This document shows, piece after piece, positions 18,283 to 26,447 of a stretch of 64,000 nt of DNA (position 1 is the stretch's first letter; each line of letters begins with the position of its first letter). Under the pieces are notes generated by a model, which saw only the letters and a list, made by a program, of their open reading frames with translations, made no database searches and was not told the origin of the DNA. The stretch is taken from NCBI RefSeq assembly GCF_001306135.1, contig NZ_LGKP01000035.1, forward strand, positions 248,001 to 312,000, given 5' to 3'. The DNA comes from Herpetosiphon geysericola (GTDB lineage Bacteria > Chloroflexota > Chloroflexia > Chloroflexales > Herpetosiphonaceae). Both the position numbers and the translations under genes were made by a program.

Positions 18283-18297
18283 AACTCAACTGATTCG

Positions 18298-18334
18298 ATG
18301 GCGCAGTTATTCAACACTGCGCCATTTTTTATTT
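18298..18334 (+). terminator. intrinsic terminator after the PspC gene
   Basis: The ten-base arms 18298-18307 and 18316-18325 pair perfectly around an eight-base loop, followed by TTTTTATTT. Confidence 0.9.
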
Positions 18335-18378
18335 AATGATTGTTCGGGTTTGCCAAGTATTACCAGCTAAGCATGGTG

Positions 18379-18408
18379 TTGATCCTTATTAGCGATTTCG
18401 GTTAAAAT
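18379..18408 (+). promoter_or_regulatory. putative promoter of the methyltransferase gene
   Basis: TTGATC (18379-18384), an 18-base spacer and TAAAAT (18403-18408) lie 42 bases before the ATG. The arrangement is the same as at 17923-17952. Confidence 0.5.
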
Positions 18409-18450
18409 AGCATAATGCTAATGATCTGTTGGCAACAATAAGGATAAAAT

Positions 18451-19455
18451 ATGCCAGTCGTGAATTTGACTGATCGAATAGAGCGGGCGATTGTTGCTCG
18501 CGAAAACTTGTTTGACGAACGCCATCAAGCTGGTTTGCGTTTGTTCAATGGGTTTCTTGAAGGCGAACCAAAAATTGTGATTGATGTGTATGCAACGACT
18601 GCGGTTGTGCATAACTACGCTGAGCCTGCCAAAGCTGGCGAGGCCTTGGTTGAGCAAGTGGTGGCGTGGTTGCCAACTCGTTTGCCATGGCTCGAATCAA
18701 TCTTGGTGAAAACCCGCAATACTGATGATGAAACTGCTCAAAATGGGGTCTTGCGCTATGGCGAAAAGCTGGCCAGCCGCGTGCGCGAGCATGGGGTTTG
18801 GTATGCGCTTGATCTGACGATGAACCGCGATTCAAGCCTCTACTTGGATACGCGCAATTTGCGTGAGTGGATTTTGGCCAACCTGGCCGATAAAACCGTG
18901 CTCAATACCTTTGCTTATACTGGTAGTTTGGGCGTGGCCGCCGTTGCTGCTGGCGCAAAACGTGTTGTGCAAACCGACCGCAATCGGCGCTTTTTGAATG
19001 TTGGCAAAACCTCGCATACCTTGAATGGCTTTCCCATTAACAAAGCCGATTTTCAAACTGAAGACTTTTGGCTCCAAATCAACAAATTTAAGCGCAAAGA
19101 AGAATTGTTCGATTGTGTGATCGTTGATCCACCAATGTTTGCTGCCACCGCCCATGGGGTTGTCGATTTGGCCCAAAATTATACCAAGGTGTTGAATCGG
19201 GTGCGGCCACTGATGGAGCACAATGGGACGATTATTGCGATCAATAATGCCTTGTTTTTGAGCGGCGCTGAATATATTGAACTGCTCGAAAAAATTTGTG
19301 CCGATGGCTATGTCACGATCGATCAGTTTATTGATATTGGCCAAGATTTTACGGGCTATGCTGATACGCGAGTTGGCAAAGCGGTGACGAATCCTGCGCC
19401 GTTCAATCATTCGACCAAAATTGCCGTTTTGAAAACGCGCCGCCGAGGATTTTAA
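18451..19455 (+). CDS. class I SAM-dependent methyltransferase, RlmI/RlmK-like
   Basis: A 334-residue methyltransferase of the 23S rRNA m5C/m7G family. The C-terminal Rossmann domain has VLNTFAYTGSLGVAAVAAGAK (about 150-170) for SAM, an acidic end of strand 2 (QTDRN), and the catalytic-region motif VDPPMF (about 227-232). The N-terminal part (about 1-115) contains an RlmI-type beta-hairpin region but no clear PUA domain, so the protein is shorter than E. coli RlmI (396). The target nucleotide cannot be fixed from sequence. AAGGATAA precedes the ATG. Confidence 0.82.
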   Translation: MPVVNLTDRIERAIVARENLFDERHQAGLRLFNGFLEGEPKIVIDVYATTAVVHNYAEPAKAGEALVEQVVAWLPTRLPWLESILVKTRNTDDETAQNGVLRYGEKLASRVREHGVWYALDLTMNRDSSLYLDTRNLREWILANLADKTVLNTFAYTGSLGVAAVAAGAKRVVQTDRNRRFLNVGKTSHTLNGFPINKADFQTEDFWLQINKFKRKEELFDCVIVDPPMFAATAHGVVDLAQNYTKVLNRVRPLMEHNGTIIAINNALFLSGAEYIELLEKICADGYVTIDQFIDIGQDFTGYADTRVGKAVTNPAPFNHSTKIAVLKTRRRGF

Positions 19456-19461
19456 GTCAAT

Positions 19462-19730
19462 TCAAAGGGCAAAAATCAAAAGGCAGAAATAATTAACGCA
19501 GAGGATTTGAGTTCTTCAAACCTCTGCGCCGCTGCGTTAAAGAATTGATCCACGAAGGACACGAAGGGCACGAAGGGTCAGAAACCGCGAAGATCGCGAA
19601 GGTTAAGTTTTTTCGCCACAGCTTGGTTTGATGATGTTTCTCTGATCGTTCATCCCTCATCCTTCATCCTTCATCCTTTCGTAACTCTGCGCCTCTGCGT
19701 TAATCGTACTTCCCTAAATCATCGATAGCC
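19462..19730. repeat. mosaic intergenic repeat modules
   Basis: This 3' spacer contains, in order: a CAAAAATCAAAAGGC-type module; TTAACGCAGAGG and its inverted partner (19495-19542, a potential hairpin); a 9-nt-period CACGAAGG/GCGAAGAT array (19551-19600); CATCCCTCATCCTT units (19648-19680); and a further inverted CTCTGCGCCTCTGCGTTAA (19686-19704). No reading frame is supported. Confidence 0.8.
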
Positions 19731-19879
19731 TCATTTTTTGCTATAAAAATCTATTAATTAGTTAAAATTGGAACCGCTATTCAGAGCAATTTTAATAAAT
19801 TTTTCCCTAGCAATTGCTATAACCTTGGCATATAATCGCCATGCACTTCAGTAGTACCTTAGTCATAACTTACTGCTCC

Positions 19880-20015
19880 GCTTCGTACTAACCAGCGGCA
19901 TAGGTTGGTGATGGCTTAAGCTCAGCTGAAGCTGTGCTGATCGTCTCCACTTAATTGGCCTCAAGAGTAATGATGCTCGGCGCAGGGTTGCTCTTCGAGA
20001 GTCTAGCATGAGGTT
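19880..20015 (+). other. structured 5' leader of the giant surface-protein gene
   Basis: Three stem-loops can be drawn by eye. They are AACC...GGTT near 19889; AGCTCAGC-TGAA-GCTGTGCT near 19919 (one mismatch); and a longer bulged stem of CTCAAGAGTAA with TTGCTCTTCGAG (about 19961-20000). A TATAAT at 19831-19836 could be the upstream -10 box. It matches no riboswitch class that I recognise. Confidence 0.4.
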
Positions 20016-20018
20016 TGT

Positions 20019-23000
20019 ATGCTCCAATCCCCTGATCAAGGGCGAACAGTGCAATCGCAGGTTCGTCGTCGTGCATTGGTGCTTAATTTGGCACTCTTGT
20101 TGGCATTATTTGGTCTACCACTTCAACCAACAGCAGCACGCATTGCAGCACCACAGCTTCCTGAAGCCCGTTCTGCCAGCGCACCAACTGCGGTTTGTAC
20201 GGTTACCAACACTAGCGACGCCGCCTCGCCGCCAGCTGGTTCGCTCCGTGCAGCATTGGCCAATGCAACTTGTTCGCCAATTGTATTCGACCCAAGTTTG
20301 GCGGGCCAAACAATCACATTAACCGCCGAATTGAGCGTTGCACGGGTGGTTGTGATCGATGGTGCAGCAGCGCCTGGCCTGAAAATCGATGGCAATAATA
20401 GCGTGCGGTTGTTTAATGTCACGGCCACGAGCGCCAATCTTGCTCTTTACAACTTGACCTTGCAACGTGGTAAAGCCCCAAATACGGGCATTGCCAACGG
20501 TGGCGCTGTGCTCAACCAAGGTGGCACAGTTGTTATTAGCAATACCGCAGTGCTTTCCAACACTGCTGGCACCAGCGGCAATGGCGGTGCAATCCGCAAC
20601 CAACGTACCAGCGGCATTGCTGGTGTATTGCGGGTCTACAATAGCGTGATTATGGGCAATACAGCGCCGAGCAATGGTGGCGCGTTCAGCACCAGCGGTA
20701 GTATCACCACGATTGTTAATAGTGCTGTGTTGAGCAATACGCTCACCAGCACATCTGGCGGCATCACCAGCGGCTCAGGCTTGGGCGCTGGGATTCACCA
20801 CGTTAATATTCAGAATCCCCCAGCCAACTTGACCACCGCAATCACCAACACCACGATTGCCTATAATCGTGGCAAGGCTGGGGCGGCAATTTACAACGAT
20901 AACAATGGCATCATCGATGTTTACTACAGCACAATTGTCTACAATGCTGCTTCGAATAGTAGCGGCTCAATCGTTGGTGGAGTCGTCAACGGGGTTACAA
21001 CTGCTGGCCAGCCTGGCTTACGCCTCAGTTTATATAACACGATTGTGGCCAACAACACTCAACGCGCTGCCAACACAACCTTAACCAGCGCCGATGTTGG
21101 GGTTGGCACTGGCCAAACCATCAGCTCAAATGGCTATAACTTGATTGAAACTGTGCCAAGCGGCGCGGTATTTAGCGGCTCAACCGCCAGCAATATCACT
21201 GGCCAAGACCCTGCAATTGGCGATGTGCAGAACAACGGCGGCGGCACGCCAACCGCAGCTGTGTTACAAAATAGCCCAGCCTATAACGCTGGTGATCCTG
21301 CGCCAATTGGCTTGCCAGCCACCGACCAACGTGGGCCTGGCTTTGTGCGCGTGCGCGAAGGCCGCTTGGATATTGGTGCATTTGAAGCGAGTAACAGCGT
21401 GCAAAGCTCGCCAATTTTAGTTAGCACCAATTTGGATACCAATGATGGAGCGTGTACGACGTTCAATTGTTCGTTGCGCGAAGCAATCACGTTGGCGAAT
21501 AGCACCCCCCAAACCGACACGATTCGCTTTAATCTGCTTGGTAGCGGTGTGCGCACTATCTCGCCAACCGCAGCCTTGCCAGCGATTACGGCGCCAGTAA
21601 TTCTTGATGGCTTGAGCCAAGCTGGCGCTGCATGCAACGCTCCGCTGATCGAATTAAACGGCTCGTTAGCTGGCGCAAACGTCAATGGCCTCGAGGTAAC
21701 TGGCGGCAATAGCCTTATTCGCGGCTTGGTGATCAATCGTTTTACTGGCAATGGCGTGCGCTTGGCAACCCTTGGCGGCAACACGCTTGAATGTAATTTC
21801 ATCGGCACCGATCCTTCGGGCACGGTCGATGCTGGCAATGGCTTGTCGGGCGTGCGGGTCGAATCTGCCAATACGTTAATTGGTGGTAGCAGCGGCTCGA
21901 ATGTCCGCAACTTAATTGCTGGCAACGATGGCGATGGGATTACGCTGGTTGCTGGAGCCAACGCCACAACTATCCAAAATAATTACATTGGCACTAGCCT
22001 GAATAGCAACGCAGCGCTTGGTAATAGCAAGAGCGGCGTGCGCATCGGCAGTGATAACAATCAAGTTGGCGGCGCATTTGGGACACTAGGCAACATTATT
22101 TCTGGCAACGTCGAGCATGGCGTGCTGGTGAATGTTAGCTCAGCGCCATTGGGCAACCGCATTCAAGGCAACTTTATTGGCACCAACATTGGCGCCACCC
22201 TCGATATTGGCAATAGCCAACGTGGGGTCTTTATCGATCGCAGTGCCAATACCTTGGTTGGCGGCACAACCGCTGAACGCAACGTGATCTCTGGCAACAA
22301 CAGCGATGGCGTGGCAATTATTGAGGCTGGCGCAACCAACAATAAAATTTCTGGTAACTATATTGGCACCAACAATGGCGGTGGCTCGGCCTTGGGCAAT
22401 AGCTCTGCTGGGGTTTATATCTTCAATGTTGGCGGCAATACGATTGGTGGCACAACCACCGCTGAGCGCAACTTGATCTCGGCCAATAGCAACGGGATTG
22501 TGATTGGCGGCGGCTCGGCGATTGGCAATATCATCAAAGGTAACTACATTGGTACAACCTTGAATGGTAATGCAGCGCTTGGCAATGTGAGCGATGGCAT
22601 CAAGCTCGACGGCGCGCGCAATACTCAAATTGGTGGCTTGACCATCGGCGAGCGCAACGTCATTTCTGGCAACGGCAATAACGGGATCAACATCTTTACT
22701 ACAAGTTCAGCGGCGAATGTGATTCAAGGGAATTACATTGGCACAAACGCTTTTGTTGCGCCTGCTAGCCCAACCGGGGTCGCCAACCAATTCAACGGCG
22801 TGCGGGTGGCTGCTGGTACAACTACAACCATCGGCGGCTCGGCCCAAGGTGCTGGCAATGTGATTGCCTTCAACGCCAAAAATGGGGTGCTGATTACCCA
22901 AGGTTCGGCAGTTGCCACGACCCAACGGATTCAGCGCAACAGCATTTTTAGCAACAATCGCTTGGGCATTGACCTTGGCCCTGATAATAATGCTAATGGC

Positions 23001-25412
23001 GATGGCGTAACCGCCAATGATGCCAACGACAGCGATACCGGGCCAAACAACTTGCTCAACTATCCAATTGTCGAATCGACCAGCTCTGGTGGTGGCTTGA
23101 CTCAAATTGTGGGCTCGTATATTGGTGCACCAAATGCGGCCTTGACCCTTGATTTCTATGGTCAAGGCGCGTGCGACCCCAGCAACTTTGGCGAAGGTCA
23201 AACCTACATTGGCTCATACGCTATCAACACTGGGGCAACGGGCGCAATTTCCTACACCGCTAATTTGACCACGACTGTAGCTTTGGGCCAACGCGTGACT
23301 GCAACTGCGGTTGATGCCAACGGCAACACCTCGGAATTCTCACGCTGTTCGTCGGTTGGCAACTTGCCAAGCGTCAGCGTCAACGATGTAACGGTGGTCG
23401 AAGGCAATAGCGGCACGACCAACTTGAACTTTACCCTGAGTTTATCGGCGGTCAGTGCTAGCCCAGTGGTTGTCAGCTATGTAACCGCTGATGATACAGC
23501 GATTGCGCCAGCAGATTACACCGCTGCCAGCAGCACTGCCACGATTCCAGCCAATAGCTTGAGTGTGCCAGTTACAATTGAAGTTCATGGCGATACTCAA
23601 TTTGAACTCAACGAACGCTTCTTTATCAATTTGTTGAGCGCCACCAACGCGGCGATTGGCGATGGCCAAGGCATTGGCTCAATTACCAACGACGATAGCG
23701 CGCCAACAATTAGTGTGAATCCAGCCAGCGCCAATGAAGGCAGCGGTACGCCTGGCCAAATCAGCGTGCCTGTTACGCTTTCGAATGCCAGTTACTTGCC
23801 AATTAGCGTTGAATTTGTGACCAGCGATGGCACGGCGAGCGCTCCCAGCGACTACACCACAATTACGGGTACGCTTAATTTTGCCCCAGGCGAAACTAGC
23901 AAAACCATTGATATTGCCATCGTTGGCGATTTGATCGATGAGCTAGATGAAACGATCAACGTGGCGCTGAGCAATGCAGTCAACACCACGATTAGCAACG
24001 ATGAAGCAGTTGCCACGATTCTCGACGACGATGCAACGCCAGTGATCACTATTGCGAATGGCGAAGTGAGCGAAGGCAACAGCGGCAGCGTAACCGTGAC
24101 CCTCAACCTGAGCCTGAGCAACCCAAGCAGCAGCGTGATCACGGTTGATTATGCAACCGTTGCTGGCTCTGCAACCGCCAATGTTGATTTTACGACCAGC
24201 AATGGCTCGCTGAGCTTTGCCCCAGGCGAAACCAGCAAAACCATCGATGTCCAAGTGTTGGGCGATGTGCTTGACGAAGCTGACGAATCGTTTAGCGTGG
24301 AATTGAGCAATCCAACCAATGCCACTGCTGGCAGCGCTGGCACAGTCGTGATTCTTGATGATGATGCAGCGCCAATGCTCGATATTACTGGCTTCCCAGT
24401 GCTTGAAGGTAATACTGGCAGCAAGCCTTTGACCGTGACGGCGACGCTTTCGGCAGTCAGCGGCCAAGTTGTGACCGTGCATTACGCCACCTTCGACAAC
24501 ACTGCAACCGCTGGCAGCGACTATATGGCGATCAGCGGAACCTTGACGATTCCCGCAGGTCAATTGAGCCAAAACATTTTTGTGAATGTTAATGGCGATC
24601 TGATCGACGAAAGCAACGAAACCTTTACGATCACTGCCAGCAACCCGCAAAATGCGAGCTTGTTGAACTCCAATGCAATTGGCACGATTCTCGATGACGA
24701 TGGTGCGCCAACGATCAACGCCAACGCCATCAGCGTCCCCGAAGGCGATGCCAACAGCGTCAATGCAACCTTCAATGTCAGCCTATCCAACCCTAGCGCA
24801 ACCGCTGTTACCGTCAACTATTCAACCACAGCGGGCACAGCAACTAGCGGCACCGACTTTACGCCAACTGCTGGCACGTTAAACTTTGCGCCAGGCGAAT
24901 TGACCAAAACGGTAACCGTCGTAGTGCTTGGCGATCTCTTGGATGAGGCCGATGAAAGCTTTACCCTTGTGCTGAGCAGCGCAACTGGCGGCGCAACCAT
25001 CGGCACATCTGGCACAGCCACAATTGTTGATAACGACCCAACGCCAAGTGTGGCTTTGAGCGGCCTCAACAGCGTGATTGAAGGCAGTGGCATCACCACA
25101 ACCTTAAAATTCACCGTGACGCTTTCGACGGCCAGCGGTCGGGCAAGCAGTGTACAAGTAGCCACCACTGCGGGCACTGCCAGCGCTGGCAGCGACTTCG
25201 TTGGCCAAAATCTGACTCTCAACTTTGCTGCTGGCGAAACCCAAAAAGTGGTCAGCATTGCAATTGTTGGCGATCGGGTTAAAGAGCCAAACGAAACCTT
25301 TAGCGTTGGGCTGAGCAACCCAAGCAACCTCACGCTTGGCACAGCCAGCATCGAAGTCACGATTATCGATGACGATGAATGGATGGTCTATTTGCCATAC
25401 GTGGTCAAATAA
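20019..25412 (+). CDS. giant secreted beta-helix / Calx-beta surface protein
   Basis: A 1797-residue secreted protein with a signal peptide at about 1-41 (RRR then a Leu-rich core). Residues 55-470 form a first right-handed beta-helix that opens with SLRAAL. Residues about 480-1000 form a second, opening with CSLREAITLAN and built from NosD-like turns such as NVISGN, GNYIGT, ALGNS and IGGTT. Six Calx-beta domains of about 112 residues follow (about 1118-1790). Each begins near an EG(N/S)SG motif and ends in a DDD/NDD linker, so they could bind calcium. The chain ends WMVYLPYVVK, a tail shared with another secreted protein here. It probably acts as an adhesin or matrix protein on the filament surface. 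Confidence 0.9.
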   Translation: MLQSPDQGRTVQSQVRRRALVLNLALLLALFGLPLQPTAARIAAPQLPEARSASAPTAVCTVTNTSDAASPPAGSLRAALANATCSPIVFDPSLAGQTITLTAELSVARVVVIDGAAAPGLKIDGNNSVRLFNVTATSANLALYNLTLQRGKAPNTGIANGGAVLNQGGTVVISNTAVLSNTAGTSGNGGAIRNQRTSGIAGVLRVYNSVIMGNTAPSNGGAFSTSGSITTIVNSAVLSNTLTSTSGGITSGSGLGAGIHHVNIQNPPANLTTAITNTTIAYNRGKAGAAIYNDNNGIIDVYYSTIVYNAASNSSGSIVGGVVNGVTTAGQPGLRLSLYNTIVANNTQRAANTTLTSADVGVGTGQTISSNGYNLIETVPSGAVFSGSTASNITGQDPAIGDVQNNGGGTPTAAVLQNSPAYNAGDPAPIGLPATDQRGPGFVRVREGRLDIGAFEASNSVQSSPILVSTNLDTNDGACTTFNCSLREAITLANSTPQTDTIRFNLLGSGVRTISPTAALPAITAPVILDGLSQAGAACNAPLIELNGSLAGANVNGLEVTGGNSLIRGLVINRFTGNGVRLATLGGNTLECNFIGTDPSGTVDAGNGLSGVRVESANTLIGGSSGSNVRNLIAGNDGDGITLVAGANATTIQNNYIGTSLNSNAALGNSKSGVRIGSDNNQVGGAFGTLGNIISGNVEHGVLVNVSSAPLGNRIQGNFIGTNIGATLDIGNSQRGVFIDRSANTLVGGTTAERNVISGNNSDGVAIIEAGATNNKISGNYIGTNNGGGSALGNSSAGVYIFNVGGNTIGGTTTAERNLISANSNGIVIGGGSAIGNIIKGNYIGTTLNGNAALGNVSDGIKLDGARNTQIGGLTIGERNVISGNGNNGINIFTTSSAANVIQGNYIGTNAFVAPASPTGVANQFNGVRVAAGTTTTIGGSAQGAGNVIAFNAKNGVLITQGSAVATTQRIQRNSIFSNNRLGIDLGPDNNANGDGVTANDANDSDTGPNNLLNYPIVESTSSGGGLTQIVGSYIGAPNAALTLDFYGQGACDPSNFGEGQTYIGSYAINTGATGAISYTANLTTTVALGQRVTATAVDANGNTSEFSRCSSVGNLPSVSVNDVTVVEGNSGTTNLNFTLSLSAVSASPVVVSYVTADDTAIAPADYTAASSTATIPANSLSVPVTIEVHGDTQFELNERFFINLLSATNAAIGDGQGIGSITNDDSAPTISVNPASANEGSGTPGQISVPVTLSNASYLPISVEFVTSDGTASAPSDYTTITGTLNFAPGETSKTIDIAIVGDLIDELDETINVALSNAVNTTISNDEAVATILDDDATPVITIANGEVSEGNSGSVTVTLNLSLSNPSSSVITVDYATVAGSATANVDFTTSNGSLSFAPGETSKTIDVQVLGDVLDEADESFSVELSNPTNATAGSAGTVVILDDDAAPMLDITGFPVLEGNTGSKPLTVTATLSAVSGQVVTVHYATFDNTATAGSDYMAISGTLTIPAGQLSQNIFVNVNGDLIDESNETFTITASNPQNASLLNSNAIGTILDDDGAPTINANAISVPEGDANSVNATFNVSLSNPSATAVTVNYSTTAGTATSGTDFTPTAGTLNFAPGELTKTVTVVVLGDLLDEADESFTLVLSSATGGATIGTSGTATIVDNDPTPSVALSGLNSVIEGSGITTTLKFTVTLSTASGRASSVQVATTAGTASAGSDFVGQNLTLNFAAGETQKVVSIAIVGDRVKEPNETFSVGLSNPSNLTLGTASIEVTIIDDDEWMVYLPYVVK

Positions 25413-25429
25413 GCCCAAGTATTCTCGCC

Positions 25430-25468
25430 AAGCCCCTCGCCTACTCAACGTGGGCGAGGGGCTTTTTT
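25430..25468 (+). terminator. intrinsic terminator after the giant surface protein
   Basis: The twelve-base arms 25430-25441 and 25453-25464 pair perfectly and are followed by a T-run to 25468. Confidence 0.92.
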
Positions 25469-25500
25469 ATGCTTGAATACCTTAGATGTCAAAACATACA

Positions 25501-25655
25501 GATGGGATTCGGTTGTTGAGGTCGGATAAACGGGAACCGCAACGGTCGCGAAGAGCACGAAGTTTGAGATCGGGGATTGGGCGCTGGAGGTCGGGTGTTG
25601 GGGTCGGATAAACGGGAACCGCGAAGAGCGCGAAGAGCACGAAGGGGAGAAGGCT
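25501..25655. repeat. mosaic intergenic repeat with 20-nt direct repeat
   Basis: The 20-mer GTCGGATAAACGGGAACCGC occurs at 25521 and 25603, each time next to GCGAAGAGCACGAAG units of 9-nt period. The intervening text has GGGGATTGG / GTTGGGG strings also seen near 40331. Confidence 0.75.
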
Positions 25656-25740
25656 CTTGGCTATCGGAAAATCATCGGGTTTAGCAACAGATGGTTGGCA
25701 CAGCACGCGATACGGATCACCAGCCCCTGACCCCTCGTAC

Positions 25741-25790
25741 AAAACCCCTGCGTCTCCCGCCTTGAGGCGGGACGGAAGGGTGGTGAGCAT
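25741..25790 (-). repeat. two-hairpin dispersed repeat, copy 2
   Basis: On the minus strand it matches copy 1 for about 45 bases, from GCTCACCACCC to ACGCAGGGG. Its first hairpin is perfect: TCCCGCC-TTGA-GGCGGGA on the plus strand. The second hairpin is not conserved here. Confidence 0.75.
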
Positions 25791-25904
25791 TTATCCAAAG
25801 CACCAAATTATAAATGTCCTTGATTTGTCATCTTCAAGGGTCGCCTTGCGGCTGGTGGCTAGCTATAGTGGAAGCAGCAATCGCCATGCCGAAGGAGGCA
25901 TTCA

Positions 25905-26102
25905 ATGAAGATGATCAAAACAGGCCGCTACGAAGATGTGAGCGATTTTGCAACCGAGGCCTTGGTCTGCAAAAAATGCAATCATGAAATGCAAATCTCA
26001 GGGCCGTTGCCCCACAATGCCAAATGCCATGCCTGTGGTTCAACCAACCTTGCGCGCCGCAATAATCCCAATCGTAGCAAAAATGATCAACGCGCTGCCT
26101 AA
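25905..26102 (+). CDS. small zinc-ribbon protein
   Basis: A 65-residue protein with two CxxC knuckles, CKKC near 23 and CHAC near 44, separated by about 17 residues, followed by a basic tail (RRNNPNRSKNDQR). This is a typical single zinc ribbon that might bind nucleic acid or a protein partner. The start follows a strong AAGGAGG. It lies directly upstream of the dnaA-box region and has its own terminator. The specific role is unknown. Confidence 0.82.
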   Translation: MKMIKTGRYEDVSDFATEALVCKKCNHEMQISGPLPHNAKCHACGSTNLARRNNPNRSKNDQRAA

Positions 26103-26114
26103 ACGAACATGATC

Positions 26115-26142
26115 AACGGAGACTGTAATGTCTCCGTTTTTA
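26115..26142 (+). terminator. intrinsic terminator after the zinc-ribbon gene
   Basis: The nine-base perfect arms 26115-26123 and 26130-26138 surround a six-base loop and are followed by a short T-run. Confidence 0.88.
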
Positions 26143-26147
26143 GGCTG

Positions 26148-26290
26148 TTTTCCACAGTGTTCCACTGCTTATCAACATGCTATTCAATTGCTTTGTAGCT
26201 AGCAAATAGTCCATTCCAATGAGCAAAATAAAGCTGTTATTCTAGTGCTAGATCTGGTTTTCCACATATCCACAATCTAGCTTATCCACA
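26148..26290. other. DnaA-box cluster, candidate replication origin oriC
   Basis: Five DnaA-box-like 9-mers lie upstream of dnaA: TTTTCCACA (26148), TTATCAACA (26169), TTTTCCACA (26258), ATATCCACA (26266, sharing one base with the previous) and a perfect TTATCCACA (26282). The 80 bases between the two groups are AT-rich and could be the unwinding region. Clusters like this next to dnaA are the usual form of oriC; they can also serve only for dnaA autoregulation. Confidence 0.68.
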
Positions 26291-26382
26291 GCCTGTTGGC
26301 AACAGCCATGCGAGTTTGCCAAGAAACGCTACTATCCGCTATCATGCAAGCTACATTTAGGCCTGCATCGATACGATTTACT

Positions 26383-26438
26383 CTCCTGTGGGCTGATGAA
26401 CTCAACGGCGAGTTGGACGACCCACCAGCACAGAGGAG
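26383..26438 (+). promoter_or_regulatory. dnaA leader hairpin that can mask the ribosome-binding site
   Basis: Nested stems are CTCCT (26383-26387) with AGGAG (26434-26438), GTGGG (26388-26392) with CCCAC (26421-26425), and AACTC with GAGTT around a six-base loop. A symmetric 6x6 internal loop (CTGATG/GGACGA) lies between the inner two stems. The outermost stem pairs the Shine-Dalgarno sequence of dnaA itself. Confidence 0.55.
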
Positions 26439-26447
26439 CTTTTAATT

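Noticed and set aside
19551-19600. Regularly spaced CGAAGG repeats as a CRISPR array
   Set aside because: The period is 9 nt with degenerate units and no unique 30-40 nt spacers; no cas gene is in the window.
24818-25360. Minus-strand frames across the Calx-beta region
   Set aside because: They arise from the repetitive, biased codons of the giant gene, with no start signals.
26392-26425. CTGATGA in the dnaA leader as a hammerhead ribozyme core
   Set aside because: The GAAA segment after stem II and a cleavage-site NUH are missing; only the CUGAUGA string agrees.
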